Of a stretch of 64,000 nucleotides of DNA, positions 19,187 to 29,020 are shown piece by piece. Below the pieces are notes generated by a model, which searched no databases, was not told the origin of the DNA, and was given only the letters and a program-made list of their open reading frames with translations. The DNA is from Verrucomicrobium sp. (GTDB lineage: Bacteria; Verrucomicrobiota; Verrucomicrobiia; Methylacidiphilales; UBA1321), in assembly GCA_017849585.1 (NCBI GenBank), contig JAFIGT010000042.1:124001-188000 (forward strand), in the 5' to 3' direction. The position numbers were made by a program, and so were the translations under genes. Each line of letters begins with the position of its first letter. The stretch's first letter is position 1.

Positions 19187-19351
19187 TCTGAGGACTTTCC
19201 TTTCTCCATAGCTTTGACTTTTGACCTTTGCATTTTGACTTAAGTCTAGCTGTACTTCGGCCCGCTTCCTGCTACCCTGCTCTCAAGGAGTCAGACAGCA
19301 GACATGGGGAGCACGGAGTCGGTAACTTAACCATATTGGGAGACAGGACTT

Positions 19352-19912
19352 ATGAGCGCCACCATTGAAAAGCAGGAATTGGCCATCGGCAGCGAGGCAC
19401 CGGATTTCACCTTGCCCGGTATCGACGGCATCAACTATTCACTTCACACCCTGATCGATAGCAAGCAGGCTGTCGCGGTCATATTCAGTTGCAACCATTG
19501 CCCCTACGTCCAAGCCTATGAGGAACGCCTCATCGCCCTGCAGCACGAATTCGTCGCCCAAAATGTCGCCCTCGTCTGCGTCAATTCAAACGACGACACC
19601 AATTACCCGCAGGACAGCTATTCCGAGATGATCATCCGCGCGCAACGCGAGGAATTCAACTTCCTCTACCTGCGCGATCACACCCAGCAGGTCGCCCGCA
19701 CCTTTGGAGCAAAGTATACGCCCGAAGCCTACCTCTTCGACCATGAAGGCATCCTCCGCTATAATGGCCGGATTGACGACAACTGGCAGGACCCAGCCCT
19801 GGTAAAAGAACAGACCCTCCGCGACGCCATCCGCGCCGTCCTTTCCGACCAACCTGTCGCAAGCCCCGTCACTCACGCCATCGGCTGCACCATCAAGTGG
19901 AAGCAGGGCTGA
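19352..19912 (+). CDS. Thioredoxin-fold redoxin (PRX-like family)
   Basis: This 186-aa protein begins with the AhpC/TSA pattern GSEAPDFTLPGIDG and has the active-site CxxC as FSCNHCPYVQAYEERL. Typical of the PRX-like branch are the conserved VNSND and DNWQDP segments. It lacks a signal peptide, so it should be cytoplasmic, reducing peroxides or protein disulfides. It is followed by a hairpin and a convergent hypothetical gene. The start has GGGAGACAGG upstream, a good ribosome site. Confidence 0.9.
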   Translation: MSATIEKQELAIGSEAPDFTLPGIDGINYSLHTLIDSKQAVAVIFSCNHCPYVQAYEERLIALQHEFVAQNVALVCVNSNDDTNYPQDSYSEMIIRAQREEFNFLYLRDHTQQVARTFGAKYTPEAYLFDHEGILRYNGRIDDNWQDPALVKEQTLRDAIRAVLSDQPVASPVTHAIGCTIKWKQG

Positions 19913-19962
19913 GCCCTGCACCCCGTAACTGGCTCGCAAGGCTCGCCGCTGGGAATTGGCAC

Positions 19963-19983
19963 AGTCTCACAGCCCGTGAGACT
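19963..19983. terminator. Strong hairpin between convergent genes
   Basis: AGTCTCAC and GTGAGACT pair perfectly around a five-base loop, and flanking ggc/gcc may extend the stem. It covers the stop codon of the 163-aa minus-strand gene and lies 51 bp after the redoxin stop. No T tract follows. Confidence 0.4.
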
Positions 19984-20458
19984 GCCAGAAATCCTCTTCC
20001 TCGGTCGTCATATTCGGAATCCAGAATCCACGAGATTCCCCCTTCGCCGCGCGCCGCTCCCGCCAGGCCGTCGCGAAAGACTCCACCGCCTCCAACTCCA
20101 CCGTAAACGCAAAGTCACCGGGATTCACCAAAATCGCCGTCACCCCCACCGAACGAAAGCGGAGACAGTAATCCACCACCTCCGGCACCCGAATCGCTAT
20201 CTGCGCTATCCGCTCATTTTCCCCCCGACATTCTCCCACGAAATCCTGCAGTTTGCCTGAAGCCGAAAAGACCACCACGCATTTCACGGCGTCCAGCTCA
20301 ACGATCGCCGGATAGGGCGCCGTTTCGCTCCCTTGGTTGAGCAACCACCACTCCGAAAGAGCGAGAAGCGAGCCAAGTAAAAAATCAAGCTGCCGTTCCG
20401 GCGCGGCTTGTTTCGCCCGACGTACTTGCAGGTCAAAGGAATCAGGTATGGCCGCCAT
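19967..20458 (-). CDS. Hypothetical protein (163 aa)
   Basis: An acidic, soluble protein without signal peptide or membrane segments. It alternates predicted strands (YPAIVELDAVKCVVVFSASG, VTAILVNPGDFAFTVELE) with helices, as a small alpha/beta domain would, and ends in a Glu-rich segment. I do not recognise the family. It converges on the redoxin gene and is separated from DUF4912 by 293 AT-rich bases, which probably hold both promoters. Confidence 0.7.
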   Translation of the reverse strand: MAAIPDSFDLQVRRAKQAAPERQLDFLLGSLLALSEWWLLNQGSETAPYPAIVELDAVKCVVVFSASGKLQDFVGECRGENERIAQIAIRVPEVVDYCLRFRSVGVTAILVNPGDFAFTVELEAVESFATAWRERRAAKGESRGFWIPNMTTEEEDFWQSHGL

Positions 20459-20751
20459 TTTTACACTTTTTTATATATGACCCTAAAATTTCGATGGCAA
20501 CACGCCGTTGAATGACAAGTTCCATCACATGCTAAATAATTCAGACGGGAAAGCGACACTACTTTGTAACATAAGTGCTGATAATGACTTATTTTAATTT
20601 ATGAACAAAAATTCACTTAATTTTTCCTCGTCAATAAACTTGTATCATTCTAATCTGCAAGTGGTAATTCTAATATTGCCTGCCTTGGCTGATGATTTGG
20701 CTTGGGAATTGCTTTTAGACGCGATGAAACCGTAGAAGAGAGGGGATTAGT

Positions 20752-21954
20752 ATGGCCAGTAAAATCAAGATTCCAGCGAAAAAAACCACCCTGAAGCGCA
20801 AGCCATTGACGAAAGCCGTCGATGCCGCCCCGTCCAACCTTCACGCGTCCACCTCGAAAAACGACCCTCGGTTGAGCACTGAACCGATGCCGCTCGACCT
20901 GCAGGATCGCAAATTCATTCTCACCCCCCCTCCGGTCGAACCCAAGCATCACGAACCCCCGGCCTACGAATATCTTGGTGAGTTACCCGACTCCTATGGC
21001 ACCAAAAAGCTGTACCTCGTCTCACGCGATCCCCAATGGATTTTCGCCTACTGGGACCTGAGCTGGCAGCAATATCAGGAAGCCGCCCATGCCGCTCACG
21101 ACGGCAAGGTATTCCTGCAGGTTTATTGGGAAAACGGCCAGCGCGCCCAACAGATCCAGATCAACGAAGCCTCCCGCAACTGGTACCTCCATGTGGGGCA
21201 GCCCGACACGACCTTCTACGCCGAGCTCGGTTACTACCGTCACGACGGTGGTTTCGAAGTGATTTCCCGCTCGGGCAAGACAACCACCCCACGCGACAAT
21301 CTCTCGTGGAAGACCGATGCGCGCTTCGTCACGATTCCATTCCACTACAGCTTCGCCCAGCTCTTTGAGATGATCAAAGACCACATGCTGCCCGAAGAGG
21401 AACTCGCCGATGCCCTCGCCCGCTTGCAAGACGAAGGTTACCCCTTCCCCTTCGCCATCGGCCAGGGAGCACCACTCAACAAGGAACAGCACAACGAACT
21501 GGTCAACATCCTCGCCGGAGACTTCACCCGTCGCCGCTGGGTTGGCTCGCTCGAAATCACCGAGACGTTGCGCCGTCGCCTGCAGGAAATGGTCAGCTCG
21601 GGGCAGTGGACCTCCTCCGGTGGCGTTTCCAGCCTCAGCAGCCCATTCGGTGGCCCCCGCGAACGTGGCTTCCACATGCATGTCAACGCCGAGCTCATCA
21701 TTTACGGCGGCACCGATCCGAATGCGAAAGTCCGCATCGATGGCCAAGACATCACCCTGCGCCCCGACGGCACCTTCAGCTATCACTTCACCTTCCCGGA
21801 TGGCAAGTTCCACATCCCGATTGAAGCAGTCGCTCCCGATGGCGAAGAGAAACGCTCCGCGATGCTCTCCTTCCTCCGCATGAGCGCTTACGATGGCGAC
21901 GTGCGCAAGACCGGACAGCCTCCGCTTCCGGAACCGCTCGGACGTATCGACTAG
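20752..21954 (+). CDS. DUF4912 domain protein linked to glycogen branching enzyme
   Basis: 400 residues. A basic, Lys-rich N-terminus (about 1-45) precedes the DUF4912 core (about 75-200: LPDSYGTKKLYLVSRDPQWIFAYWD, then WYLHV, FYAELGYY). The C-terminal third contains a beta-sandwich-like segment (IYGGTDPNAKVRIDGQDI, LRPDGTFSYHFTFPDGKF) similar to carbohydrate-binding or Ig-like repeats. DUF4912 genes are commonly next to GH57 branching enzymes, as here, so a role in glycogen or alpha-glucan metabolism is likely. The biochemical activity is unknown. It is 239 bp upstream of the GH57 gene. Confidence 0.85.
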   Translation: MASKIKIPAKKTTLKRKPLTKAVDAAPSNLHASTSKNDPRLSTEPMPLDLQDRKFILTPPPVEPKHHEPPAYEYLGELPDSYGTKKLYLVSRDPQWIFAYWDLSWQQYQEAAHAAHDGKVFLQVYWENGQRAQQIQINEASRNWYLHVGQPDTTFYAELGYYRHDGGFEVISRSGKTTTPRDNLSWKTDARFVTIPFHYSFAQLFEMIKDHMLPEEELADALARLQDEGYPFPFAIGQGAPLNKEQHNELVNILAGDFTRRRWVGSLEITETLRRRLQEMVSSGQWTSSGGVSSLSSPFGGPRERGFHMHVNAELIIYGGTDPNAKVRIDGQDITLRPDGTFSYHFTFPDGKFHIPIEAVAPDGEEKRSAMLSFLRMSAYDGDVRKTGQPPLPEPLGRID

Positions 21955-22193
21955 GCTCGTCCCTCGACACACACGGACGTGCGCAGCATCCATGGGCTTT
22001 CTGTCGGGCGATTTGCAAAATCGCTCTGGGAAGCCCTCGCTTGCCCAACCGTCTTTTTCACTCACGCCCAGACGGCCTGCATGGCCCCGGCAGAAATTTC
22101 CCAGTCAAGAGCTTGCCACTCACGCAACTTAAGCCGTAGCATGCCCCTCGACTTCTTCCCGACGCCGCCATTTTCACAAGGAACGCATTCATT

Positions 22194-23777
22194 ATGACAC
22201 CCAAAGGTTATCTCGCTTTAGTGCTTCACGCCCATCTGCCCTTTGTCCGGCATCCCGAATACGACGAATTTCTGGAAGAAGACTGGCTCTACGAAGCCAT
22301 CACCGAGACCTACATCCCGCTCATCAACATGATGGACGGCATGCTCAACGACGGCGTCGATTTCCGTCTCACCATGTCCGTCACGCCGCCCCTGTGCTCG
22401 ATGCTCATGGACCCCCTCCTGCAGGAGCGCTACATCCGCACCCTCGACAAGCAACTCGAACTCTGCCGCAAGGAAATCGACCGCACACGTTTCGACCACG
22501 CCTATCACGAACTCGCCTGGTTCTATCACAACCGGCTGAGCAACTGCCGCGAAGTCTTCAATGACAAGTACGGACGCAACCTCATCAACGCATTCCGCAA
22601 ATTCCAAGACGCCGGAAAGCTGGAAGTCATCACCTGCGGTGCCACGCACGGCTATCTGCCGTTGATGACCGAATATCCCGAAGCCATCCGCGCGCAAATC
22701 ATGGTCGCCCGCGATCACTACCGCGAATGTTTCGGCCGCAACCCACGCGGCATCTGGCTCCCCGAGTGCGCCTACGTCCCCGGCATTGAAAAATTCCTGC
22801 AAGAAGCCGAAATCCGCTGGTTCATCGTTGACAGCCACGGCGTGCTCTTTGCCGAACCCCGCCCTCGCTTCGGCATCTTCGCCCCCATTTTCACCCGTAG
22901 CGGCCCCGCCGCGTTTGGACGCGACATGGAATCCAGCAAGCAGGTCTGGAGCGCAGAAGAAGGTTATCCCGGCGATGGGGATTACCGCGACTTCTACCGC
23001 GACGTCGGCTTCGACCTCGAGTACGACTACATCCGTCCGTACATCCAGCCCAATGGCCAGCGCAAATTCACCGGCCTCAAATATCACCGCATCACCGGCA
23101 AAACGATGGACAAGCAGCCGTACCGTCCCACCGTGGCGCGCGAGAAAACCGCCAGCCATGCCGGCAACTTCATGTTCAATCGCGAAAAGCAGATCGAACA
23201 CCTTAACGCCACCCTTGGCATTCCGCCCATCGTCGTGTCTCCGTACGACGCCGAACTCTACGGTCACTGGTGGTTTGAAGGCCCTGACTTCCTCAACTAC
23301 CTGCTGCGGAAAGTGAACTACGATCAGAACGTCTTCAAGACGATCACGCCCAGCGAATACCTCACGCAGTACCCGACCCAGCAACTCGCCACCCCCTCGG
23401 CCTCCTCGTGGGGCAACAAGGGCTATTGGGAAGTGTGGCTCGAACAATCCAATGCGTGGATCTACCCTCACCTGCACCTCGCAGCACAGCGCATGACCGA
23501 AATCGCGCGCCAGTACCGCGACTGTTACGGATTGACCGAACGCGCCATGAAGCAGGCGGCCCGCGAACTGTTGCTCGCCCAATCCAGCGACTGGGCCTTC
23601 ATCATGAAGACCGGCACCATGGTCCCCTACGCCGTCAAACGCACCAAGGACCACGTCCTGCGCTTCACCCGCCTCTACGAGCAGATCAAGGCCAACTCCA
23701 TCGACGAAGCCTTCCTCGCCAACTGTGAGTGGAGAGATAATATCTTCCCCAATATCAATTGGCGGTATTATATCTAA
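22194..23777 (+). CDS. GH57 1,4-alpha-glucan branching enzyme
   Basis: 527 residues of the GH57/DUF1957 type. The sequence opens with GYLALVLHAHLPFVRHPEYD (region 1, HAHLP). Later come GATHGYLP (region 2), the catalytic Glu in GIWLPECAYVPG (region 3) and the Asp region VVSPYDAELYGHWWFEGP (region 4). The C-terminal helical domain ends in SSDWAFIMKTGTMVPYAVKRT, which is characteristic of GH57 branching enzymes. It makes alpha-1,6 branches in glycogen in the cytoplasm. It is paired with the DUF4912 gene just upstream, and with GlgX elsewhere in the window it gives branching and debranching capacity. Confidence 0.92.
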   Translation: MTPKGYLALVLHAHLPFVRHPEYDEFLEEDWLYEAITETYIPLINMMDGMLNDGVDFRLTMSVTPPLCSMLMDPLLQERYIRTLDKQLELCRKEIDRTRFDHAYHELAWFYHNRLSNCREVFNDKYGRNLINAFRKFQDAGKLEVITCGATHGYLPLMTEYPEAIRAQIMVARDHYRECFGRNPRGIWLPECAYVPGIEKFLQEAEIRWFIVDSHGVLFAEPRPRFGIFAPIFTRSGPAAFGRDMESSKQVWSAEEGYPGDGDYRDFYRDVGFDLEYDYIRPYIQPNGQRKFTGLKYHRITGKTMDKQPYRPTVAREKTASHAGNFMFNREKQIEHLNATLGIPPIVVSPYDAELYGHWWFEGPDFLNYLLRKVNYDQNVFKTITPSEYLTQYPTQQLATPSASSWGNKGYWEVWLEQSNAWIYPHLHLAAQRMTEIARQYRDCYGLTERAMKQAARELLLAQSSDWAFIMKTGTMVPYAVKRTKDHVLRFTRLYEQIKANSIDEAFLANCEWRDNIFPNINWRYYI

Positions 23778-23805
23778 CTCAGAACCATAGCAACAGATCG
23801 ACCGA

Positions 23806-23824
23806 CCGCCCTCAACGAGGGCGG
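23806..23824 (+). terminator. Hairpin after GH57 gene
   Basis: CCGCCCTC and GAGGGCGG form a perfect eight-base stem with a three-base loop, 28 bp after the GH57 stop. A T-rich stretch follows only after about 13 bases, so termination is likely but unproven. Confidence 0.5.
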
Positions 23825-23942
23825 CTACATTCGGAGTTTCTTTCGGGGTGCCTGCCGCGACAGCGTAGCACCCGTTCGCCGAACCGTCCGTCACCCACTT
23901 GTCGCCTGACAAATCTCCCCGGCGTGCGCTAGTATCGCCGCC

Positions 23943-25487
23943 ATGTTCTCACCGCTCTCCCGTCGACAGGCCTTAAAACTCGGCGCAACCGCTGCCGTCG
24001 GTGCGGTCTCGCTTCCCCTCGTCTCGTGCACGCGTTCCAGCGCGAAACCGAAGCATATTATCTTCATGGTCTCCGACGGCATGAGCCTCGGTGTACCGAC
24101 TCTCGCCGAAGCGTTCTCGCGGCTTCTCGGCAAAGGCGAAACAAACTGGCACGCCCTCGCCCGTCGACCGGAAACCGTCCACGGGTTCTTCGACATGGCG
24201 TCGCTCAACTCCATCGTCACCGACTCCGCCCCCGCATCCTCATCCTGGGGCACTGGTTCCCGCATCTTCAATCGCGTCATCAACGTCCTACCCGATGGCA
24301 CCGCGCTTCAGCCCATCGCACACGCGGTAAAAGCCTCCGGTCGCTCGATGGGACTGGTGACCACCGCCACGATCACGCACGCCACGCCGGCCGGATTTGC
24401 AGCGGTGTCGCAGAACCGGGATGATGAAGCGCTCATTGCCACACAATACCTGAATCTCGTCGATGTCCTGCTCGGGGGCGGACTCGGCTTCTTCGACCCG
24501 GAAGTGCGCGAAGATACCCGAGATCTCCTTGGGGAATACAAGCAGGCAGGGTATGCCGTGCTCAAGAATCGCAGCGAACTCACTGCCGCGTCCGGCCAAA
24601 AGAAAATCCTCGGTCTGTTCGATCCTCACTTTCTTCCATTCACGGTGGACTGGAACAATTCCACCGCCTTGCAACAACGCGTACCGACTCTCGCCGAGAT
24701 GTCCACGCTGGCGCTCCAATCGCTCCGGCAAAATCCGAACGGCTTTCTGCTTCAGATCGAAGGCGCCCGCGTCGATCACGCAGCCCATGCCAATGACCCC
24801 GCCGCGATCCTGTGGGATCAACTCGCCTTTGACGCGGCGCTCGGTGTCGCACTCGATTTTGTACGCAGCAATCCGGATACGTTACTCATCGTCACCTCCG
24901 ACCATGGCAATTCCAACCCCGGCCTCAACGGCATGGGCAAGGAGTACTCCCAATCCAACGCCTGCTTCGCACGGCTCAAAGACTTCCGCGCCTCAACGCT
25001 CCTCATGCTCAGCGACCTCCAGCGGATCGTGCGCGTCACCAAGACAGTGAAGCCGGAGGAGGTCCTCGCCCGCGTGAAGGATGGCACCGGCCTCACCCTT
25101 GCTCCCGAGCAAGCCCAAGCGCTGGCTGATCTCCTCACCAATAAACCGGTCAGCGTCGGCAACCAGCAACACGCTAATTTTGTCGGCTTGCTCGGTGAAT
25201 TCACCGGCAACCACACTGGTATCGGCTGGACCGGCACCACCCATACAGCGGACTATACGCCGATTCTGGCCCTGGGCCCCGGAGCCGAGGGTTATCACGG
25301 ATTGCGGCTCAACACGGACAGTTACCCGCACCTTACCGGCCTGATGGGCGTACCGCATCGCAATCCATCCATAACACCGGAAGAAGCCGCGCGATTCCGC
25401 AAAGAGCTGGCCTCAGCAGAGAACGAACACTGGCAACGTCACGATCTGGCCGCACTGGCCCGGCCCGGCCAACATTGGGCCACCTGA
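23943..25487 (+). CDS. Alkaline phosphatase (PhoA-type), Tat-exported lipoprotein
   Basis: The N-terminus SRRQALKLGATAAVGAVSLP is a twin-arginine signal, and LVSC ending at about residue 29 is a lipobox, so the protein is probably exported folded and anchored to a membrane. The mature part has the PhoA-type metal and nucleophile motifs: MVSDGMSLG, VTDSAPASSSWGTG (nucleophile Ser in DSA), EGARVDHAAH, TSDHGNSNPG and TGNHTGIGWTGTTHTADY. 514 residues fits the family. It should release phosphate from organic phosphomonoesters outside the cytoplasm. The 3' end overlaps the convergent hybrid kinase gene by 49 bp. Confidence 0.92.
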   Translation: MFSPLSRRQALKLGATAAVGAVSLPLVSCTRSSAKPKHIIFMVSDGMSLGVPTLAEAFSRLLGKGETNWHALARRPETVHGFFDMASLNSIVTDSAPASSSWGTGSRIFNRVINVLPDGTALQPIAHAVKASGRSMGLVTTATITHATPAGFAAVSQNRDDEALIATQYLNLVDVLLGGGLGFFDPEVREDTRDLLGEYKQAGYAVLKNRSELTAASGQKKILGLFDPHFLPFTVDWNNSTALQQRVPTLAEMSTLALQSLRQNPNGFLLQIEGARVDHAAHANDPAAILWDQLAFDAALGVALDFVRSNPDTLLIVTSDHGNSNPGLNGMGKEYSQSNACFARLKDFRASTLLMLSDLQRIVRVTKTVKPEEVLARVKDGTGLTLAPEQAQALADLLTNKPVSVGNQQHANFVGLLGEFTGNHTGIGWTGTTHTADYTPILALGPGAEGYHGLRLNTDSYPHLTGLMGVPHRNPSITPEEAARFRKELASAENEHWQRHDLAALARPGQHWAT

Positions 25488-27970
25488 ATTATCTTCGCAG
25501 CCAGTTCGGAAGGCAGGAACGGTTTGTGCACGAATCCGGCCAGATTTTTTTCCTGGAACTGCCACTCGATTTCCATGTTGCTATAACCGGAAGTCATTAC
25601 TACCAGGACGCTGGGGTCCATCGCGCGAAGTTGCGCAAAGGTCGCTTCCCCGCCCATGCCCGGCATCGTCAAATCCAACAAGACGACGGCGATCTCCTTT
25701 TGATGCGCCTTGAACAGCTCGATACCCGACTCTCCATCGGCCGCCTGCAACACCGTAAAGCCAGCCCCTTCGAGCACATCCGTCGCCAGCAGCCGGATCG
25801 TCTCTTCGTCATCGATCACCAAAACGGCACCGTCGCCTTCATACTTTTCAACCAAAGACTCCTCACCAGCACCGTGACCATTCGTAAAGAAAGAAGGAGG
25901 ATCGGTCCTCCGCAAGCTCGCCTCCACCTGCTTCACGGGAAAATAGACATGAAAAATCGTGCCGCAACCTGGACGCGATTCCACCGTCACAGCACCTCCA
26001 TGACCACGCACGATTCCCAGTAAAACCGCCAAGCCGAGGCCTCGCCCGGTAAATTTCGTGGTAAAGAATGGATCAAAAATACGCGCCACCGTTGCCTCAT
26101 CCATGCCGCAGCCACTATCCTCCACCGACAATTCCAGATAGCGGCCAGGAGACAACTTCTGTCCATTGAGCTGACCGCTCGCCAGCTCCAGTTCATTGAA
26201 GTCATGCAGGCTCGTCCGGAGCGCAATCCAACCGGGACGATTCTGAATCGCCTCGGAGGCATTCGTCACCAGGTTCAGGAGCACCTGTTCCACCTGTGTC
26301 GCGTCCACTTCGATCAGCGGCAAATCGGCTTGCAGATCGTAGCGAATCTCCACCCGCTTCGGGATCGAAATGCGCAAGAGGTCCGCCATCTCTTCCACCA
26401 GGTGATTGAGATTTACCTGCCGCACCTCAAATCGTCCCCGGCCCGAATACGCCAGCATCTGCGACGTCAAATCCGCCAATCGTCGTGCCGTACGGCCAAC
26501 ATTGTCGAGGTGTACCTTGAGGTCGGAATGCGGCCCCGCTTTTCGCAAAGCCAGATCGTTATGACCAATGATGGTCGTCAGCAGATTGTTAAAATCATGC
26601 GCGATGCCTCCCGCCAGCACCCCGAGACTCTCCAGCTTTTGAGTCTGCCGCTGCGCCTCCTCCTGCGCCAGCCGGTCCGTAATATCATCCCCCAAACTGG
26701 TCAGCATCTGTACCTCGCCAGTCGGGCCGCGGGAAATCACGTGATTCCACATGATCTGACGAATCTTGCCTTCCCGCGTCATCAGATTCATCTGGCGACT
26801 GATCTCCTGCACCTTGCCGGATAGAACATCCCGTCGCAATTGGCGGAAGGCACGTCGCTCCTGGGGAGGCGTCAACAACTCAATGGCATCCTTCCCGATC
26901 ACCTCCTCACGCGAGTAACCACACGTTTGCAAAAATCGATCATTGCAAAACAACACCCTCGCTTGGGGATCCAGAACCAAACCCAAAAGATGAATACGCT
27001 CCATCACCTCGTGAAAACGCTTTTCCGATGCCTTCACCACATCATGAGCATGACGGGCTTCTTCCAGAGCCCTCTTAAGGGCACGCTGCCGCCAAGACAA
27101 AACCGAGACGCCACAGATCACCAGGATGGTCGTGGAGCCGCCACAGATGACAATCCATTCCGGAGATTCCGTGTGCAGCACTTGATGCAATTCATCCTTC
27201 GGCCAGATCGAAAGCTGCCAGGCATCTTCTCCAAAGGGAAATTGCGCCGTTACATTGCGATCATGCTCGGATTCCGCATGCTTCCAGAACCAGTGATCAC
27301 TTCCAGCATTCTTATCCTCCGGCGAGGCATACAAAACCTCCCGCTGCGAATCGCTGATGCTGAAGCCCCAATACTTCAACACCTCCTCGCCGAAGATTTG
27401 CTTGATGCCTGCGGGAAGTGGAATGGACCCCATGACCACTCCAATGGTTTTTTCCTTTTTGAATACGGGAAAGAGAATCGTCACCCCCGTTTGATTGCAA
27501 ATTAAGTCCGTCCTTGAAAGAACCCGCAACCGTCCTGTTTGCACCACCTCCCGCAGCACTAGGTTCAACTCAGTCGCTTTCAAAATCCGGGCGGCCGCCG
27601 TCTTGTCGCCTTGGGGATAAAGCTGGCGCAAATTTCCCGCCGCATCGAAAAACAGAAAGCAGCAAAATTCCGGATAATCCTTTTGCAATCGTTGGCAGTA
27701 AGTGATGAATTCTCCATCGTCCACCTCTTCTGATCCCTCGTAAAAGGCAGCGGTCAGTTTCATCGCGACCACACGATTCCGCGTAAAGGATTGCACCCTT
27801 CGGGCCAGAGTCTGCGCCATGATTTCGGTATCGAGTCGAATCAGCCGATGCTCCGCCGCAATACTGCGGTGATACAAATAAAAAGTAAGCACCAAGACCG
27901 GTAAAGCGGTGACAATTAAGATCAACGCCAGTTGGAAATCGCTCCACCCAAGTCTTGTAGACTTACCCAT
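25439..27970 (-). CDS. Membrane hybrid histidine kinase (sensor, PAS, HisKA, HATPase, receiver)
   Basis: 843 residues. Two membrane segments (about 14-30 and 255-280) bracket a CHASE-like periplasmic sensor domain. A PAS domain (about 305-425, GLVLDPQARVLFCNDRFLQ) follows. HisKA has its His in GGIAHDFNNLLTTIIG. The HATPase has NLVTNASEAI, VEDSGCGMDE and GRGLGLAVLLGIVRGHGG. A C-terminal receiver (VIDDEETIR, LLDLTMPGMGG, HKPF) completes a hybrid kinase of the bacterial HisKA/HATPase/REC family. Its signal and downstream partner are unknown. Its last 49 bp overlap the alkaline phosphatase gene tail to tail. Confidence 0.93.
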   Translation of the reverse strand: MGKSTRLGWSDFQLALILIVTALPVLVLTFYLYHRSIAAEHRLIRLDTEIMAQTLARRVQSFTRNRVVAMKLTAAFYEGSEEVDDGEFITYCQRLQKDYPEFCCFLFFDAAGNLRQLYPQGDKTAAARILKATELNLVLREVVQTGRLRVLSRTDLICNQTGVTILFPVFKKEKTIGVVMGSIPLPAGIKQIFGEEVLKYWGFSISDSQREVLYASPEDKNAGSDHWFWKHAESEHDRNVTAQFPFGEDAWQLSIWPKDELHQVLHTESPEWIVICGGSTTILVICGVSVLSWRQRALKRALEEARHAHDVVKASEKRFHEVMERIHLLGLVLDPQARVLFCNDRFLQTCGYSREEVIGKDAIELLTPPQERRAFRQLRRDVLSGKVQEISRQMNLMTREGKIRQIMWNHVISRGPTGEVQMLTSLGDDITDRLAQEEAQRQTQKLESLGVLAGGIAHDFNNLLTTIIGHNDLALRKAGPHSDLKVHLDNVGRTARRLADLTSQMLAYSGRGRFEVRQVNLNHLVEEMADLLRISIPKRVEIRYDLQADLPLIEVDATQVEQVLLNLVTNASEAIQNRPGWIALRTSLHDFNELELASGQLNGQKLSPGRYLELSVEDSGCGMDEATVARIFDPFFTTKFTGRGLGLAVLLGIVRGHGGAVTVESRPGCGTIFHVYFPVKQVEASLRRTDPPSFFTNGHGAGEESLVEKYEGDGAVLVIDDEETIRLLATDVLEGAGFTVLQAADGESGIELFKAHQKEIAVVLLDLTMPGMGGEATFAQLRAMDPSVLVVMTSGYSNMEIEWQFQEKNLAGFVHKPFLPSELAAKIIQVAQCWPGRASAARS

Positions 27971-28123
27971 ATCCTAACTATAATTAATACCTTCTTTTAC
28001 TTACTTTTTCAACCCCATTAAGCAATCTTACACTTATCGGCATTTAAGGCTTGCCTCTTGAGAGGAAAATCAATTGCTACAGAAGGGATTGCACAGACCG
28101 TCGGCTTTGTTTAGAACTGCGGG

Positions 28124-29017
28124 ATGACTGTCGAGGAAGCCTACGCCCATTGCACCGCCCTGGCCCGCTCTCATTACGAGAACTTTCCCGTAGGCCGCCT
28201 TGTTCCCGGTCATCTCCAAAAACATGTTCACGCCGTCTATGCCTTTGCCCGTTATGCGGACGACATGGCAGACGAAGGATACGTTGACGACGGCATGCTG
28301 ACGGGTTCGACGCTTCAACTCGCCCCCGGAGAACGCCTCTCCCCCGAGCAACGCCTCCTCGCGCTCGACGAGTGGCAAAGCCACCTGTCCAAACCGATCA
28401 CCCGCAACACCCCCCCCACCTTCATTGCCGTCCAAGCCACGATCAATGACCTCGATTTGCCCATTAGTCTCTTCACCGATCTGATCTCCGCCTTCAAGCA
28501 AGACGTCGTCAAGCGCCGCTACGCCAATTTTGCCGAAGTGCTCGACTACTGCCGTCGCAGCGCCAATCCTGTAGGCCGCCTCGTCCTCCTGCTGCACGGC
28601 CATCGCGACTCCCATCAACATTGGATGTCGGATCAAATCTGCACCGCCCTCCAACTGGCCAATTTCTGGCAAGACGTCTCCGTCGATCTGCGCAAAGACC
28701 GCATCTACCTGCCACAAGAAGACCGCGAAGCCTTCGGGGTGACCGAGGAAGATCTGTTCGCCCACCGCACCACCCCCGGCTTCCGCCGACTCATGCGCTT
28801 TCAGGTCGACCGCACCCAATCGATCTTCGATCAGGGAGAGCCCCTTTCCGCCACCCTGCCCGGCCTACTCCAGTGGGAAATCCGCCTCACCTGGCTCGGC
28901 GGCGCCTCGATTTTACGCAAAATCGAGGACCAAAATTTCGACACCCTCACCGCCCGCCCAAAAGTCGAAAAAACCGAATTCGCCACCCTGCTCGCCCAAG
29001 CCTGGCTGAGCGCCTAA
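28124..29017 (+). CDS. hpnC: Squalene synthase HpnC
   Basis: 297 residues of the trans-isoprenyl diphosphate synthase (head-to-head) family. Two Asp-rich motifs are visible: FARYADDMADEG in the first and NFWQDVSVDLRKDRIYLP in the second. In hopanoid producers HpnD makes presqualene diphosphate from farnesyl diphosphate, HpnC converts it to hydroxysqualene and HpnE reduces that to squalene. The next gene starts three bases after this stop and encodes HpnD and HpnE as one polypeptide, so the three steps form one operon. No hopene cyclase is in the window. Confidence 0.92.
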   Translation: MTVEEAYAHCTALARSHYENFPVGRLVPGHLQKHVHAVYAFARYADDMADEGYVDDGMLTGSTLQLAPGERLSPEQRLLALDEWQSHLSKPITRNTPPTFIAVQATINDLDLPISLFTDLISAFKQDVVKRRYANFAEVLDYCRRSANPVGRLVLLLHGHRDSHQHWMSDQICTALQLANFWQDVSVDLRKDRIYLPQEDREAFGVTEEDLFAHRTTPGFRRLMRFQVDRTQSIFDQGEPLSATLPGLLQWEIRLTWLGGASILRKIEDQNFDTLTARPKVEKTEFATLLAQAWLSA

Positions 29018-29020
29018 TCC

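Noticed and set aside
22218-23912. 564-aa minus-strand frame
   Set aside because: Antisense to the GH57 enzyme; Val/Gly/Glu-rich shadow without motifs.
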